Shown here piece by piece: positions 34,860 through 46,517 of a stretch of 64,000 nt of DNA; the stretch's first letter is position 1; each line of letters starts with the position of its first letter. The DNA is from Rhabdophis nuchalis. Taxonomy: Eukaryota > Chordata > Lepidosauria > Squamata > Natricidae. The notes beneath the pieces were generated by a model. That model was not told the DNA's origin, made no database searches, and saw only the letters and a program-made list of their open reading frames with translations. The position numbers were made by a program, and so were the translations under genes. The stretch covers positions 16,508,001 through 16,572,000 of the forward strand of contig CM077649.1 of the NCBI GenBank assembly GCA_039707465.1, in the 5' to 3' direction.

Positions 34860-36110
34860 ATGTGAATACTACAAATTATTCCTCCCTCCCTCCCTCCTTC
34901 GGCAAGAACTGTAGTTCTTGCTTTCATTTTCAAAGATCTAGGTCATTTTGGTTTCATGTAGAAGTCAAAAAGGAGTGGAGAGAGAGCCATGTGGCAGGCC
35001 ACAAGATAGCGGCTAAGGGTTGGACCTGCCCCTATCAACACTGATTCGCACAGGGCTTGGAGTAAGGATCTGAACCAGCACAAAATTGTGCCACCAGTCC
35101 CGCCCCCTCCCCCCCGTAACTGACCCAAAAGTATATCATAGTTGATGGTATCAAAAGTCACTGAGAGAGTGAGGGTGGTTGCACCACCCCATCCCGCTCT
35201 TGCAAAAGATCATCAACAAATGTGACTAATGGAATTTACATTTTGTAACTGGGCCTGAATCCTGACTGAAAGGGTCCAGATAATGTGTGTCATCTAGGAC
35301 CTTCTAAAGCTGTCAAGCCACCACTTTCCCAAAAAGGAGAGATTGGAAACTGGGCAAAAGTTTAATTTGCACTTAGCATTTGTGAAACTATTCATAAACA
35401 ATGGTTTGTGATTATGGTTATATGAGATAACACAGTTTTCATTTCTTCATGACCAGTGATTAAAGAAGCTGTGGCCTACTGCAATCCTCTACTGGCAGAT
35501 ATTCAGTTTATTTAGTTTATTTTTTTATTTGGGATATTTATGTGGCCACCCAACTCAAATAATACTTTAAATGTCCTTTGAAATGATTGTTGTTGGATAA
35601 TAATAGTTCTCACACTAAGAACCATTAAATTATTTTCCACCACGGTACCATTTTTAAAGATCGGAGTTATGTCTATTCTAGATGTGTTGATGATTGGTTA
35701 TCACAAAATTTTCAGCACTGGAAATTAAAGAGCAAGGCAGGCTGGGAAAGCTGGAATAAAAGTTTTACACATTTTAATTCCTTTTTCTCTTTTGCATACC
35801 ATCTCTTATTATTAATTAGGCTCCCCCAAACTATTAAGACAATCTAGGCATCTAAATTGGGGCTTGATAGAAAAAAGAGGATGAAATAATACTTTTCATG
35901 AATTTTATGACTTACTTTACATTCCTATAATTAAAGGATCTGGTATGTTATTATTCATTATATTTATTATCAATAATACTCATTTTAAGAGTATTATTAT
36001 TAGTGTTATTAGTATTATCAGAAAGTCAGGGAAACAGGGAAACAGCCAGCCCTGGAGTTTTTGAATAGCTGAGCTCAGCATATTATTATCTCATCCTCAT
36101 TAAAATCCTG
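34860..36110. other. Intergenic, degraded repeat traces only
   Basis: A stretch around 34960-35330 resembles a decayed, unclassified interspersed repeat (GTGGCAGGCCACAAGATAGC, CACTGAGAGAGTGAGGGTGG). The rest is AT-rich and unassigned. Confidence 0.4.
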
Positions 36111-36112
36111 AT

Positions 36113-36628
36113 AATTTATTTATTTATTTATTTTATTTATTTTATTAAATTTATACCCCGCCCTTCTCCTTGTAAGGACCCAGGGCGGCGCACAGGCATT
36201 ATTAAAACCACAAAAATACAATAAATATCAATTTAAAATATATTAAATTAGATTAACCCGTGCTAAAACCCATGTTAAAAACCTTCCCAAATTATAATTT
36301 ATTTATTTATTTTTTAAAAAAGTCAGGAACAGGGGGCTATCCTAGGCCGGCTTGTTGAAATAAATACGTCTTAAGACGTTGGCGGAAGAGACGGAGGTCC
36401 GAGATAGTGCGAAGGTCGGGGGGTAGGTCGTTCCAGAGGGCCGGGCCCGCCACAGAGAAGGCCCTTCCCCTGGGTGTCGCCAACCGGCATTGCCCCGTCG
36501 ACGGCACCCGGAGAAGGCCCTCTCTGTGGGAGCGGATCGGACGAAGGGATGTATGGGGCAGGAGGCGGTCTCGTATATAGCTAGGCCCCGAGCCATGAAG
36601 CGATTTAAAGATGGTTGTCAACACCTGA
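36113..36628 (-). mobile_element. L2-like LINE 3' end (copy 5)
   Basis: Minus-strand frame of about 100 codons (TTIFKSLHGSGPSYIRDRLL, AFSVAGPALWNDLPPDLR, QRLKTYLFQQAGLG), 3'UTR and (TTTA)n tail at the left end. 5' truncated. Confidence 0.85.
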
Positions 36629-36639
36629 TAAATTTTGGC

Positions 36640-38450
36640 ATCCATGTTTGTGTGAGATAAGTTTCAACGTTTGTTTTTAAAGTTACTCTATGGGTAATAT
36701 TGGAATTTAAATACAATTCTGATCCATGTAGCTATGAAAATTTTATAATGTAGAATAATTCAATTTAAAAATGCATTTTAAGTAAAATGTATATTTCACC
36801 TTGTTATTGCTTTGAATCAATCAGTTTTAAGGAATCTCTTAAAAGTTTTGCATTTTTAAATGACATTTTCATGGAAATCAAACATGGCAGTATTCTTGGT
36901 GGTTTACTTAAATTGAGTAAACTTATTTGGTTTATTTTGGCCCAGTGATTCTGAATTTCCACAATGATAGTATATTTCATGTATACTGGATGCATAAGAG
37001 AATGTTCAGTAAGACTTGGTTACAATCACTTGCCTTTTGAGACATAACTCATTAATGCATATGATTTGGTGTTATTCTAATATTATTGCATTTTAGACTT
37101 ACATAAACAAAATGGTTAACATGATTCTGAATCAAATATCATGTTAAATATGAATATGTTCGCTATAGCATTTGAACTCTATTGAGATACCAAGAATTAT
37201 GCATTTTGGGGACAAAGACTGACTAAAACAGTTATTATTATACAGTGGTAGAAAAAGACTATAAACATCTCTGTTAAGCAATTAATTGCTGATACATGTA
37301 ATTTATCAACATTAATTTTATTAAGATTGTATTAAGATTTAATACTATGTACTGTAAGCATCAGTGCTTTTATTTTGTTATTACGGTATTTAATATAGTC
37401 AAATAAAAATGAAAAGATTAATATAGGCTGGCATCAAATCGTTTGAAACAATAATAGAGCTTAGTGCAGTTTAATCTGATTTAATTTTTTTTAAAAACCA
37501 CTTTGTATTGCAATACATTAAGCCAACTAATATGAATTTAAATGTTGGCTCAATAAAATATGTTAATTTTTATCAATTTTACGTAACATTTATTACAATT
37601 GTATAAGCACACTATGAGGTTCAATTGGCTCTAGCAACATCCACAAGGCTAACTAACTTGATTGCAACAATATTAGAGATACACTTAATCTGATGGCTCT
37701 CTGGGCCCAATTTTGGTAAGATTTATGAATCTTTATGAATACGCATTATGTGTCTATCTAGAATCCGCTATTAGTAGTTCAATATTTTAGGCAGAGTAAT
37801 GAAATTCAGGAATAAGATTGTTTTTAAAATTGTTTTTAATGAAAAAAATACTGTGCGAATAGAACGGCAATATAACAAAGAAATTGTAGCTGATTCAAGG
37901 AAAACAAATTTGTGGAGAAAAGGAAATGAAACATTTAAAATATTTATCTAAGATCAGCCATTTCTTCTAGAAAGTTCACCAAAATATGGATGTAAGACTA
38001 AAACATGTTTTCATCACAAACCTAAACAGATTACCAAAAAGCAAATCCCAACCTGAATTTACTTTCAAGTCATATGTGTAGGGTTGAAATTCCAATGGAC
38101 AATCATATACAGTAATAACATTATTCACCTCATATCTCTGTGTTACTTTTCTGTTGCTGTTTTTTTACAAATAATTTCTAGATTCTTGATCTTAGCCTCA
38201 TGTGTTTAGAAATAAGGCTAATTTAATAGTACTGAATTTATTTTAAAGATGTGTATTCAGAATCATATACATTTCTATACAAATTCTGGTTGGGACTAAT
38301 CCTCAGCCTATAATTTTGGAAGGATATGATGATGGCATGGTTTTTCTGTACCTGACATACACATATGTATCATATTACATTTCTGCAGTTTCTGAAGCCT
38401 CAGAACAATAGATTTTATAAAGTAAAACACAAACTTTCTTAAGTTTATTA
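36640..38450. other. Intergenic, nothing recognised
   Basis: AT-rich sequence with no gene or repeat that I can name. Confidence 0.55.
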
Positions 38451-38458
38451 TTTTACAG

Positions 38459-38585
38459 CAGGGGTTCCCAAACTTGGCAACTTTAAGACTTGTGGACTTC
38501 AACTTCCAGAATTCTCTATGCTGGCTGGAGAATTCTGGGAGCCGAAGTCCACAAGTCTTAAAGTTGCCAAGTTTGGGAACCCCTA
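38459..38585. mobile_element. Snap-back hAT MITE (GGGTTCCCAAA subfamily)
   Basis: TSD TTTTACAG (38451-38458, 38586-38593). The last TIR base is changed from G to A. Confidence 0.88.
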
Positions 38586-38599
38586 TTTTACAGCAACAT

Positions 38600-39390
38600 A
38601 AGTTTTAACATCGGCATGAACAAAACTGGCAAAAATATTTTCTTCAGTGGCATTTTTTGCCTATTCCAATTACTATTGTAATGCTACTTTGTGTAAACCA
38701 CATTGATAATTCAGTTTATGACCAAATCAGAAAGAAAACAGTTGATAGACTGAGTTGACACACCATACTTGTCATTGGTAGAATAGAGTCCTGGCAGTTT
38801 GGCTGGCAGGGAAAGGCGAGGGAGAATTTTGAGAATTCTTTCTTTAAGTAGCTAATCTTTAGCCCTATTTGACTGTATGGGGAAGAAATATGAAACAAAA
38901 CTACTGATAAAAATTTGCTTTTATGAATCTTATTAATTTACTTGCATAGAAATATATGATAATTCTTTTTATTATACTGTTGAAATAATTGTGTGCTTTT
39001 CCTGAAAAATAGTTTCAGACCACAAGTTGGATGAATGATCCCTATTTCTTCCGACATTATCATTCTGATTACATTGTGGTATTGAAGATACTTTTACAAA
39101 AAAGAGAAATGGAAACAAACTGATCCAATGTGGTTTGAACATGCACTTTCTTGGAAACAGGCTGATTCTCACAACACATTGAGCACTGCTTTTAATTAGG
39201 GTGTGATCGCAAGCATATGTCGTTTCAAATGTTTAGTGATTTATGTATGTAGCATGAGTGTTAATAGAGATGACTTATTGTACAAAATCACAAGTAAAAG
39301 AATACTTATACACAGAAAGGGTAACAATTTCAATTTCTTGCTAAAAATGTGTAGTAGTTAATTTTGTTACATTTTGAATTTGATTTCTAA
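38600..39390. other. Intergenic, nothing recognised
   Basis: AT-rich unassigned sequence downstream of MAP3K7CL. Confidence 0.5.
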
Positions 39391-39392
39391 TA

Positions 39393-39617
39393 CAGTAATC
39401 CCTCGTTTTCCGCGGTTAATGGGGACCGGAACTTTCCGCGAAAACCGGAAAACCGCGAAGTAGGATTCGCTAGGAAACTTGAGTTGAGGACATTGTTTAA
39501 AGCAAGCACTAGGGGGCGCTTGCCTCCTACCGATGCATTTTTTCCCCTGTATTTTTAAAAAATCCACGAAGCACTGAAGCCGCGAAACTTGAAGCCGCGG
39601 AAAACGAGGGATTACTG
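39393..39617. mobile_element. Tigger/pogo-like MITE, 225 bp
   Basis: TIRs CAGTAATCCCTCGTTTTCCG and CGGAAAACGAGGGATTACTG, flanked by TA (39391-39392, 39618-39619). The first ~24 bp are perfectly inverted; there is no transposase. Confidence 0.9.
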
Positions 39618-39619
39618 TA

Positions 39620-40391
39620 TTAAATCTTCAAGCCTTCATTTGGAAATAATACCTAACTATATTTCAAACCAAAAATGCCATTAAAATCAACAGGATTTAC
39701 TTATAAGAACTTTAATACTGTTGTACAACATAGACCTTCCCCTTTATTGTTTAACGATGCACTGTACATATTACTTGTCAATTTATACTGAAATTTTAAA
39801 TTGAAATATTATTAAATATCTTGGCGGTTACTACCAAATAATTTGTTTATAATTTTTGTTAGCTGTAGTTTGACAATGAAAGTCATTTAGGTACTATGCT
39901 GCTAACTTTTAAATGTTCTTCCATATTTGAGTACCCTTTTACCTCTCTTGCTAGGTTTTTCTCCCAGTGTTCTTAGTTCAAATTTAGAAGACAGCATTGC
40001 TACAGCCTGTCCCATTTTAACATTCTTCCTGCCATACATCTTAGTGTAATGCACCCTCCAACAGAGATGAGTCATACCAGTTTCTAATGCACTTAAACCT
40101 TCTTAAAACTGAAAGAAATATCTTTAGAACAGAAACCTGATCTATTTGCATATATAATAGGGACTGATAAGCCTCTAACTATGCTACTTGAAATAAAATA
40201 TCCAATATCCATATTTAGCTAGTGGCTGGAAAGCATTACATTAAATATAGATGCCTGTATAGTCTGCACGTTTAAGAGTTCCAACTCTTTAGAAGGAACC
40301 TTTGAGACAGAGAAAGAAAGAAAAAATCCATTTACCCAGCAGACTCAAGATTTGCATTTTTTTTAAATTGGCCCAGATATGTTGATTCAGG
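39620..40391 (-). other. MAP3K7CL: Probable MAP3K7CL 3'UTR and downstream sequence
   Basis: Sequence 3' of the stop codon on the minus strand. A candidate AATAAA polyadenylation signal lies at 39748-39743. The transcript end is not otherwise visible. Confidence 0.4.
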
Positions 40392-40572
40392 TTATGATGA
40401 TCCCTGTCTCTTTTGATACTGTATTCTAAGCTTCTCCAGCTGTTCGACACATTGTGTCTGGGTCAACGTCAGTGTCCGGTTCTCTTCCGTCAGATCTGCG
40501 TACTCCTTCGTTAACTGTGCAGCATCCCGGTTCTCTTTTTCAGCTTCATCTAGCCTAGTGATCAACTCTTTT
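40392..40572 (-). CDS. MAP3K7CL: MAP3K7CL terminal coding exon
   Basis: MAP3K7CL (TAK1-like) resembles the C-terminal coiled-coil tail of the kinase TAK1/MAP3K7, the part that binds TAB2/TAB3. It has no kinase domain, and its role is poorly defined. The exon starts after CTTTTCAG (acceptor at 40574-40573) and completes a split Arg codon. It reads KELITRLDEAEKENRDAAQL, YADLTEENRTL, QTQCVEQLEKLRIQYQKRQG, SS and stop (TAA, 40394-40392). The charged heptad-like pattern is a coiled coil, and the -RQGSS end is the gene's hallmark (TAK1 ends similarly). The acceptor is phase 2 and matches the donor at 45168. Its minus-strand position upstream of BACH1 reproduces the mammalian gene order. Confidence 0.96.
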
Positions 40573-40884
40573 CTGAAAAGGAAAACAAAAATTAAGTGAC
40601 TTCCGTTTTTCAAGATGACATTAAAGGCGAACGCAGATACCTTGGTTTGGATCCAAAGATCCAGGAATAAAAGAAGAAAAAGGAGAATTGCTTTCTGAAA
40701 ATATCAGTTGGTGGAGAATGTAGGATTCCCCCCCCCCCTGAGAAAACTCAAGTTGGTGTGTTCAATATAGCAATCAACATGCTCAACATGGTAAAAAATC
40801 CATTGTGTATAATTTCATTAACAGCGGTAGGTAAATCTGAGAATTAAAAGGAAAAAATAGTTGTCTCATAATGTATGTATGTAT

Positions 40885-41052
40885 CAGTGGTGGGTTTCTG
40901 CAGGCTCGCACCTACTCGCAAGAGCCGGATGGTGAAATTTAGAGAACCGGTGAGAGGGGGTTCCACCGACAGACGCAGAAGTAATTCTGGCCTGCCGCTG
41001 CCAGTAACCCAATGGGAAGGAAAGGAAAGGAAAGGAAGGAAGGAAGGAAGGA

Positions 41053-41113
<61 letters not shown>

Positions 41114-41287
41114 TATCATCACAATCGAGCCCAAAATTTTGGTTGCTAAGCAAGAGCGTTGTTAAATGAGTTTCACCACATTTTACAAGTTGGCCACTCC
41201 CACCCTGTCACATGACTGCCAAACCACACCCACAAAATAGGCCACACCTAGAGAGTAGATTCTAAAAAAAATTGAAACCCACCACTG
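40885..41287 (+). mobile_element. Microsatellite-carrying hAT MITE, copy 2 (GA variant)
   Basis: TIRs CAGTGGTGGGTTTC / GAAACCCACCACTG; TSD GTATGTAT (40877-40884, 41288-41295), inside a (TATG)n tract. Same interior order as copy 1. The tract is (GGAA)n then a long (GA)n (about 41055-41110) instead of (GAAA)n. Confidence 0.9.
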
Positions 41288-41320
41288 GTATGTATGTACG
41301 TACGTACAGTGTGTATGTAT

Positions 41321-41632
41321 CAGAGGTAGTATTCAGCAGGTTCTGACTAGTTCTGGAGAACCGGTAGAGGAAAATTTGAGTCATTTGGAGAACCAGTAAA
41401 TACTACCTCTGACTCGCCCCACCCCCATCTATTTATTCTCTGCCTTCCGGGTCCCAGTTGATCAGGAGGAAATGGGGATTTTGCAGTAACCTTCTCCTGG
41501 AGTGGGGAGGGAATAGAGACTTTACAGTATCCTTTCCCTGCCACGCCCACCAAGCTACACCCACCAAGCCATGTCACGCCCACCAAGCCAAGCCCACAGA
41601 ACCAGTAGTAAAAAAACATTGAAACCCACCGC
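41321..41632. mobile_element. hAT-like element with CAGAGGTAGTATTC end
   Basis: Left end CAGAGGTAGTATTCAGCAGG. An inverted copy of this motif (AAATACTACCTCTG) lies internally at ~41399-41412, giving a local hairpin. The right end GAAACCCACCGC resembles the CAGTGGTGGG TIR with the last bases lost. Flanked by (TATG)n, so the TSD cannot be resolved. The middle has GCCACGCCCACCAAG repeats. Confidence 0.65.
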
Positions 41633-41918
41633 ATGTATGTATGTATAGTATTTATATACATTCTTTGTGTAACCTCTTGATTTTTTCCCCTTTCCGATAC
41701 CCTTGCTGCACTTATTATTAATGGAAAGCAACTATGGACAGTTCTGAAGGCTCTTTTAATCATTAATTCTAGGTTCTATTTTAATTAACACCAATGATAG
41801 TTTGATAAATATTGGTAACAAATTATTCATTTGAAACTTAAGTGTGTAACTTAACATATAATATTATATATTATTATACGTTATATATAACATATAGTAA
41901 TAATAATATATACTAAAG

Positions 41919-41999
41919 CAGGGGTCCCCAACCTTTGCAACTTTAAGTCTGAAGGACTTCTTCCTTCAGACTTAAAGTTGCAAAGGTTGGGGACCCCTG
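41919..41999. mobile_element. Minimal snap-back hAT MITE, 81 bp
   Basis: Two ~39-bp inverted arms with almost no loop; perfect TSD TACTAAAG (41911-41918, 42000-42007). The smallest member of the GGGTCTCCAA/GGGTCCCCAA subfamily here. Confidence 0.92.
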
Positions 42000-42656
42000 T
42001 ACTAAAGGACAAAACTAAACATCTAATGATGAGTTTACCCAAACTCTCATTAAGAGACACAATGACATTTTAAAAAAATTCTTTTTCAGTGTTCCTGAGC
42101 ATTTGTTTCGCTGTTTGAGAAATTGGATGATATCCATTGTTCAGGTAGCTATTTTTCAGTTTATATCTATAGGCCATAGTTTTCCACAATCAATAAATCT
42201 TTTCAGTTAAATACAGTACTTATAATAACTGTTTTCCTCCCTTGTAACTGTACACTTCCAGTCAGGCTTTTTATCAGAAACAAATAAAACAGGAGCTGAA
42301 TTTTTATTTCCAGTGCCAACCAGGAAAGAGAGAGGCAGAAGAGAAGCACTGAAGCCAGGCAATTTTGTGCTGCCTCTCCGTTGCTTTCACAGTTGCTCCT
42401 TGACACAGGAAAACACTGAGAAAATTTAAATGCTATGACTTGCTTTTTGGGCTGTCCTGCAAATGGGTTCACCTGTTGCATGCATGTATGTGAATAAATG
42501 GAAGATGCTTTATTTTATTTGGATTTGTGGTACTGTACTTGAGAAAGGAGGGAAGGAAACAAGCTGAACTACCTCCCACCAACATCTGACTAGGATTGTC
42601 TGTTCAATGGGGCCTTCACTGCACAAAAATGTTTATTCCTACCACTTAGGGAACAA

Positions 42657-43030
42657 GGTGCTGTCAGCCGGGCAATGCCGGTTGGCGACACCCAGGGGAA
42701 GGGCCTTCTCTGTGGCGGGCCCGGCCCTCTGGAACGACCTACCCCCTGACCTACACACTATCTCAGACCTCCGCCTCTTCCGCCAACGTCTTAAGACATT
42801 TTTATTCCAACAGGCCGGCCTAGCATAGCCCCCCGTTTCTGACTTTTTATGGATAAATTATAATTAGGCAGGGTTTTAAATGGGTCTTTTAGCACGGGTT
42901 TAAATAATTTAATATGTTTTTAACGATGTATATTGTTTTATTGTGGTTTTAATAATGCCTATGCGCCGCCCTGGGTCCTAACAAGGAGAAGGGCGGGGTA
43001 TAAATTAAATAAAATAAAATAAAAATTAAA
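42657..43030 (+). mobile_element. L2-like LINE 3' end (copy 6)
   Basis: Starts within the ORF at SAGQCRLATPRGRAFSVAGP and runs through LRLFRQRLKTFLFQQAGL and the standard 3'UTR and AAATAAAATAA tail. 5' truncated. Confidence 0.85.
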
Positions 43031-43094
43031 AAAAATAAGGTAGAAAGATAGAAAAACAAATTCACAGCTAAAAGGAGATTTCTAGTCATCTGAA

Positions 43095-43611
43095 GATCTT
43101 GGTGGCTCAGTGGCTTAAGATGCTGAGCTTGCCGATCAGAAAGGTCGGCAGTTTGGTTGTTCGAATCCCTAGTGCCACGTAACAAAGTGATCTTACGTTA
43201 CTTGTCCCAGCTTCTGCCAACTTAGCAGTTTGAAGGCACATAAAAAACGCTAGTAGAAAAATAGGGACCACCTTGGTGGGAAGGTAACAGCATTCTGTGT
43301 GCCGTTAGTGTTTAGTCATGCTGGCCACATGACCAGAGAGAATGTCTTTGGACAGCGCTGGCTCTTCAGCTTTGAAACGGAGATGAGCACCACCCCCTAG
43401 AGTCGGGAACAACTAGCACATATGTGCAAGGGGAACAGTGGTGGGTTTCAAATTTTTTAGAACCTACTCTGTAGGTGTCGCCTATTTTGTGGGCGTGGCT
43501 TGGCAGTCATATGACAGGGTGGGAGTGGCCACCTTTTAAAATGTGGTGAAACTCATTTAACAACACTCTTGCTTAGCAACCAAAATTTTGGACTCAATTG
43601 TGATGATAAAT

Positions 43612-43683
<72 letters not shown>

Positions 43684-43899
43684 TCCTTTCCTTTCCTTTC
43701 CTTTCCTTCCTTCCTTCCTTCCTTCCTTCCTTCCTTCCTTCCTTTCCTTCCTGTTGGGTCACTGGCAGCGGCGGGCCAGATTTACTTCCAGGTACGCCGG
43801 TGGAACCCCCTCTCACTGGTTCTCTAAATTTCACCAACCGGCTCTCGCAAGTAGGTACAAGCCTGCAGAAACCCACCACTGAAGGGGAACCTTTACCTT
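43095..43899 (+). mobile_element. tRNA-derived SINE with nested hAT MITE
   Basis: The head GGTGGCTCAGTGGCTTAAG and GTTCGAATCCC are A- and B-box-like. The body includes GCCACATGACC and GAGTCGGGAACAACTAGC, and the tail is ACCTTTACCTTT. A perfect 12-bp TSD TAGTCATCTGAA lies at 43083-43094 and 43900-43911. The SINE is ~360 bp; the rest is a hAT MITE inserted near its 3' end. The consensus style is that of squamate tRNA SINEs. Confidence 0.88.
43436..43881 (-). mobile_element. Microsatellite-carrying hAT MITE, copy 3
   Basis: Same family in reverse orientation: TIRs CAGTGGTGGGTTTC / GAAACCCACCACTG and TSD AAGGGGAA (43428-43435, 43882-43889). The (TTTC)n/(TTCC)n tract at about 43611-43750 is the longest of the four. 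Nested in the SINE. Confidence 0.93.
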
Positions 43900-44581
43900 T
43901 AGTCATCTGAACCTAAAACTATTTTTGAAGTCAACCTGTGTAAACTACCTCCAGAATACTACTGGTTTCATCCAACAACCATGATGACTCCTTCTAATAC
44001 TAGTAGGTTAAGTACACTTTACCACATATGTCTTACTGTCTTCAAATTTACTGCTTTGTGAATCAGTTCTTATAGCACACAAATTCATATCTGGTTATCA
44101 AAAAGAAACACATTTTCATTAAGCCTTTATTCAAGATATCTCCTCTCCCATGGGTGAAAATTGGAAGACTACTACATTGATCATCGTATTTTGTTTTAAA
44201 TGGTTTCTTCTATATCTTTATAACTGAAAACCCTCCAACAGTCCTACATGTCATAGCATCAGGTTGAAGAAAGCTGGTTTCTCTATTAATTAATTAAAGC
44301 CATGAAAACTTGCTCATTTGCAAAAGCAAATCCAAGTTATTGCATGTAACATTTCAATTTATTCTTAATGTTTTGAATGCCAGCATTTCTCCAGGTTTCT
44401 AAAGCACTTTCAAAAAACTATTGGACTGTAAAGTAAAATCAGATTAGGTGCTATCTTAGCAGAGAAACATGAAACATTGGGAAAGTACATATCTAATGTT
44501 TATTGTTTGTTTGTTGATTTATGTATTTCATTTCTACATCTCAACTTGCTACTTTCAATGCAAGTCACATGTTCCATCTAT

Positions 44582-45063
44582 TCAAGGTCTTGACGACCAT
44601 CTTCAAAGCGCTCCATGGCTCGGGCCTAGTTATATGCGAGACCGCCTCCTGCCCCATACATCCCTTCAGCCGATCCGCTCCCACAGAGAGGGTCTTCTCA
44701 GGGTGCCGTCGGCCGGGCAATGCCGTCTGGCGACACCCAGGGGAAAAGTCTTCTCTGTGGCGGGCCCGGCCCTTTGGAACGACCTACCCCCTGAATTGCG
44801 CACCATCACCGACCTCCGCCTCTTCCGCCAGTGTCTAAAGGCACATCTTTTCCAACAAGCCGGCCTAGCCTAACCTCCCATGGGGACTATTTTAGAGAGT
44901 TTTTAAATTGGGAATTTTAAAATTGGTTTTAGCATAGGATTAGATTAATTTAATATATTTTTAAATTATGTATTTATTGTTTATATGTTTTTAAATTCCT
45001 GTGCGCCGCCCTGGGTCCTCTGTGGAGAAGGGCGGGATATAAATATAAATAAATTTAAAAAAA
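44582..45063 (+). mobile_element. L2-like LINE 3' end (copy 7)
   Basis: Open ~85-codon C-terminus (GPSYMRDRLLPHTSLQPIRS, VFSVAGPALWNDLPPELR, CLKAHLFQQAGLA), with a one-base loss at about 44625 that shifts the frame upstream. Standard tail. It ends ~100 bp from the MAP3K7CL exon donor. Confidence 0.85.
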
Positions 45064-45167
45064 ACAGAGACAAATGCACTGAATTTTTATTTCACCTTTG
45101 TTACATCACTACACCAGTTTATTACTCCATGACAGTATTTGTGAGTTGTGAGGGGAAACAAACTTAC

Positions 45168-45283
45168 CTTCTTTCTTCAAGCAGTGCCATTTCCTTTTTG
45201 ACTTCATAGTATTCTTCTGCTATTTGGCAATGCTGTTTGAACACCTGCATAGATTCCTTTGAGTCATGGCAGGGAGGCAGGGG
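45168..45283 (-). CDS. MAP3K7CL: MAP3K7CL penultimate coding exon
   Basis: Acceptor CTTCATAAAG (AG at 45285-45284) and donor AGAAG|GTAAGT after 45168. The 116 nt read PLPPCHDSKESMQVFKQHCQ, IAEEYYEVKKEMALLEER and the first two bases of an Arg codon. PLPPC-DS-ESM and VF-QHC are shared by MAP3K7CL and the TAK1 tail, and the coiled coil starts here. Too short for a longer open frame, so recognised by translation and splice sites. Phase 0 at the start, 2 at the end, consistent with both neighbours. Confidence 0.95.
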
Positions 45284-45829
45284 CTTTATGAAGAAAGAAA
45301 GAAAAAGGTATTTAAATTTAAATAGATTGAAATGGAGATGTCATTTGAACATGAAGAGGAGATGCTTTGTTTGATATTGCTCTTGTGAAAAGGTTTACAT
45401 TTCCCTTTCTCCCTGGGAAAAAAGATATATGGTCTGTTTTTTTTTTATTTAAGGAAAAAATATTTAACCTTCATTCAGAATAGCATTTTGTGCCTCATTT
45501 AACAAATATGAAATAAGAAGCAATGCAATAATCAAAACAGAAAAAAGAGAAAAAACTGAATAAAATAATGCATTACTAGAATCATACTTGACACTATTGC
45601 ATAGCATTTTAATTTCAAAAGTAGTACTTAATAATTTAGTATGTCGAGTTAGGTGAAGAATTGTGAGTAAAATGTCATTTTTTATTTTAAAAAAATGTAC
45701 TTAATTTAAAAAGTGAGCACTCTTTTTCACTGTTATTTAGAAATGGTCGTATTAACCATATAGATACCAAATATTCTCTGATGACGTCCCATTTTTTATT
45801 TTATTTATTGTTCACATTTGAACTGCCCA

Positions 45830-46517
45830 CCTGCCTCAAAGAGTGAGGAAAAATCCATAATTTCTGTTTGCCCTATTGCCATTATGGGCCTCTTATTACT
45901 TCTGGGGGGCAGGAATAGATGGCATCCACCCAGAGTCATTGAGATTCAGATGGTAGCAAGTTTAATACATAATAATAAATTATAGTTTGTTGCATAGTCA
46001 GCCAGATGTTCAGGTTGGATTTGGCATTTTTATCCACCTATCAAGTTTTTCCCAAGGCCCTGGGATATACAGAAGGTGATTGATGGTGTTAAAGAAGATT
46101 TTGTCCATGCTGATGGTGTTCACGTAGTCCTCCAGATGTTTTGGGATTGCATCAAAGGTGCCTATTACTTTTCATACTACCTTTTTTTTTCTTTTGCCAC
46201 AGTTTATCTACTTCTATTTGCAGTTCTTTAAATTTCCTCCAGTCTTTGTATTCTATTCTGCTACTCCAGATACTACTACTGTATGCCCACTATCCAAACT
46301 TTTTTGTTTTTCTTATTGACAATTGTTAAGTCTAGAACTTATATGGCAGGTGCTTGTCCATTTGAATTTTAAAGTCCGAGGACAATTTAGCTTCTTCATG
46401 ATATTCCAATGCCCCATTGCCGCTACTTTATCATGCCATTGTTTGTAGTCAGTTTGTACAATTGTCAAATTGTACCAAATAGCATCCAAAATTAAATCAG
46501 AGTCCAAGGCAAAGTAT
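45830..46517 (-). mobile_element. LINE remnant, possibly R4-like, 3' part
   Basis: The minus strand encodes YKQWHDKVAAMGHWNIMKKL, similar to the conserved 'YK-RHD-V---HW-LCKK' block near the C-terminus of an R4-like LINE ORF. It is followed by a 3'UTR with recurrent GAAAAACTTGATAGGTGG and CATCAGCATGGACAAAATC. The upstream part is at 47000-47210, separated by an LTR. Clade assignment is tentative. Confidence 0.45.

Larger units (their letters stand above)
40573..45167 (-). other. MAP3K7CL: MAP3K7CL last intron
   Basis: Contains two hAT elements in a (TATG)n tract, a minimal palindromic MITE, two L2-like LINEs and a tRNA-derived SINE with a nested hAT MITE. Remaining sequence is unassigned. 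Confidence 0.85.

Noticed and set aside
43095..43190. Possible tRNA gene
   Set aside because: A- and B-box-like motifs are present, but the body, tail and 12-bp TSD show that it is a SINE head.
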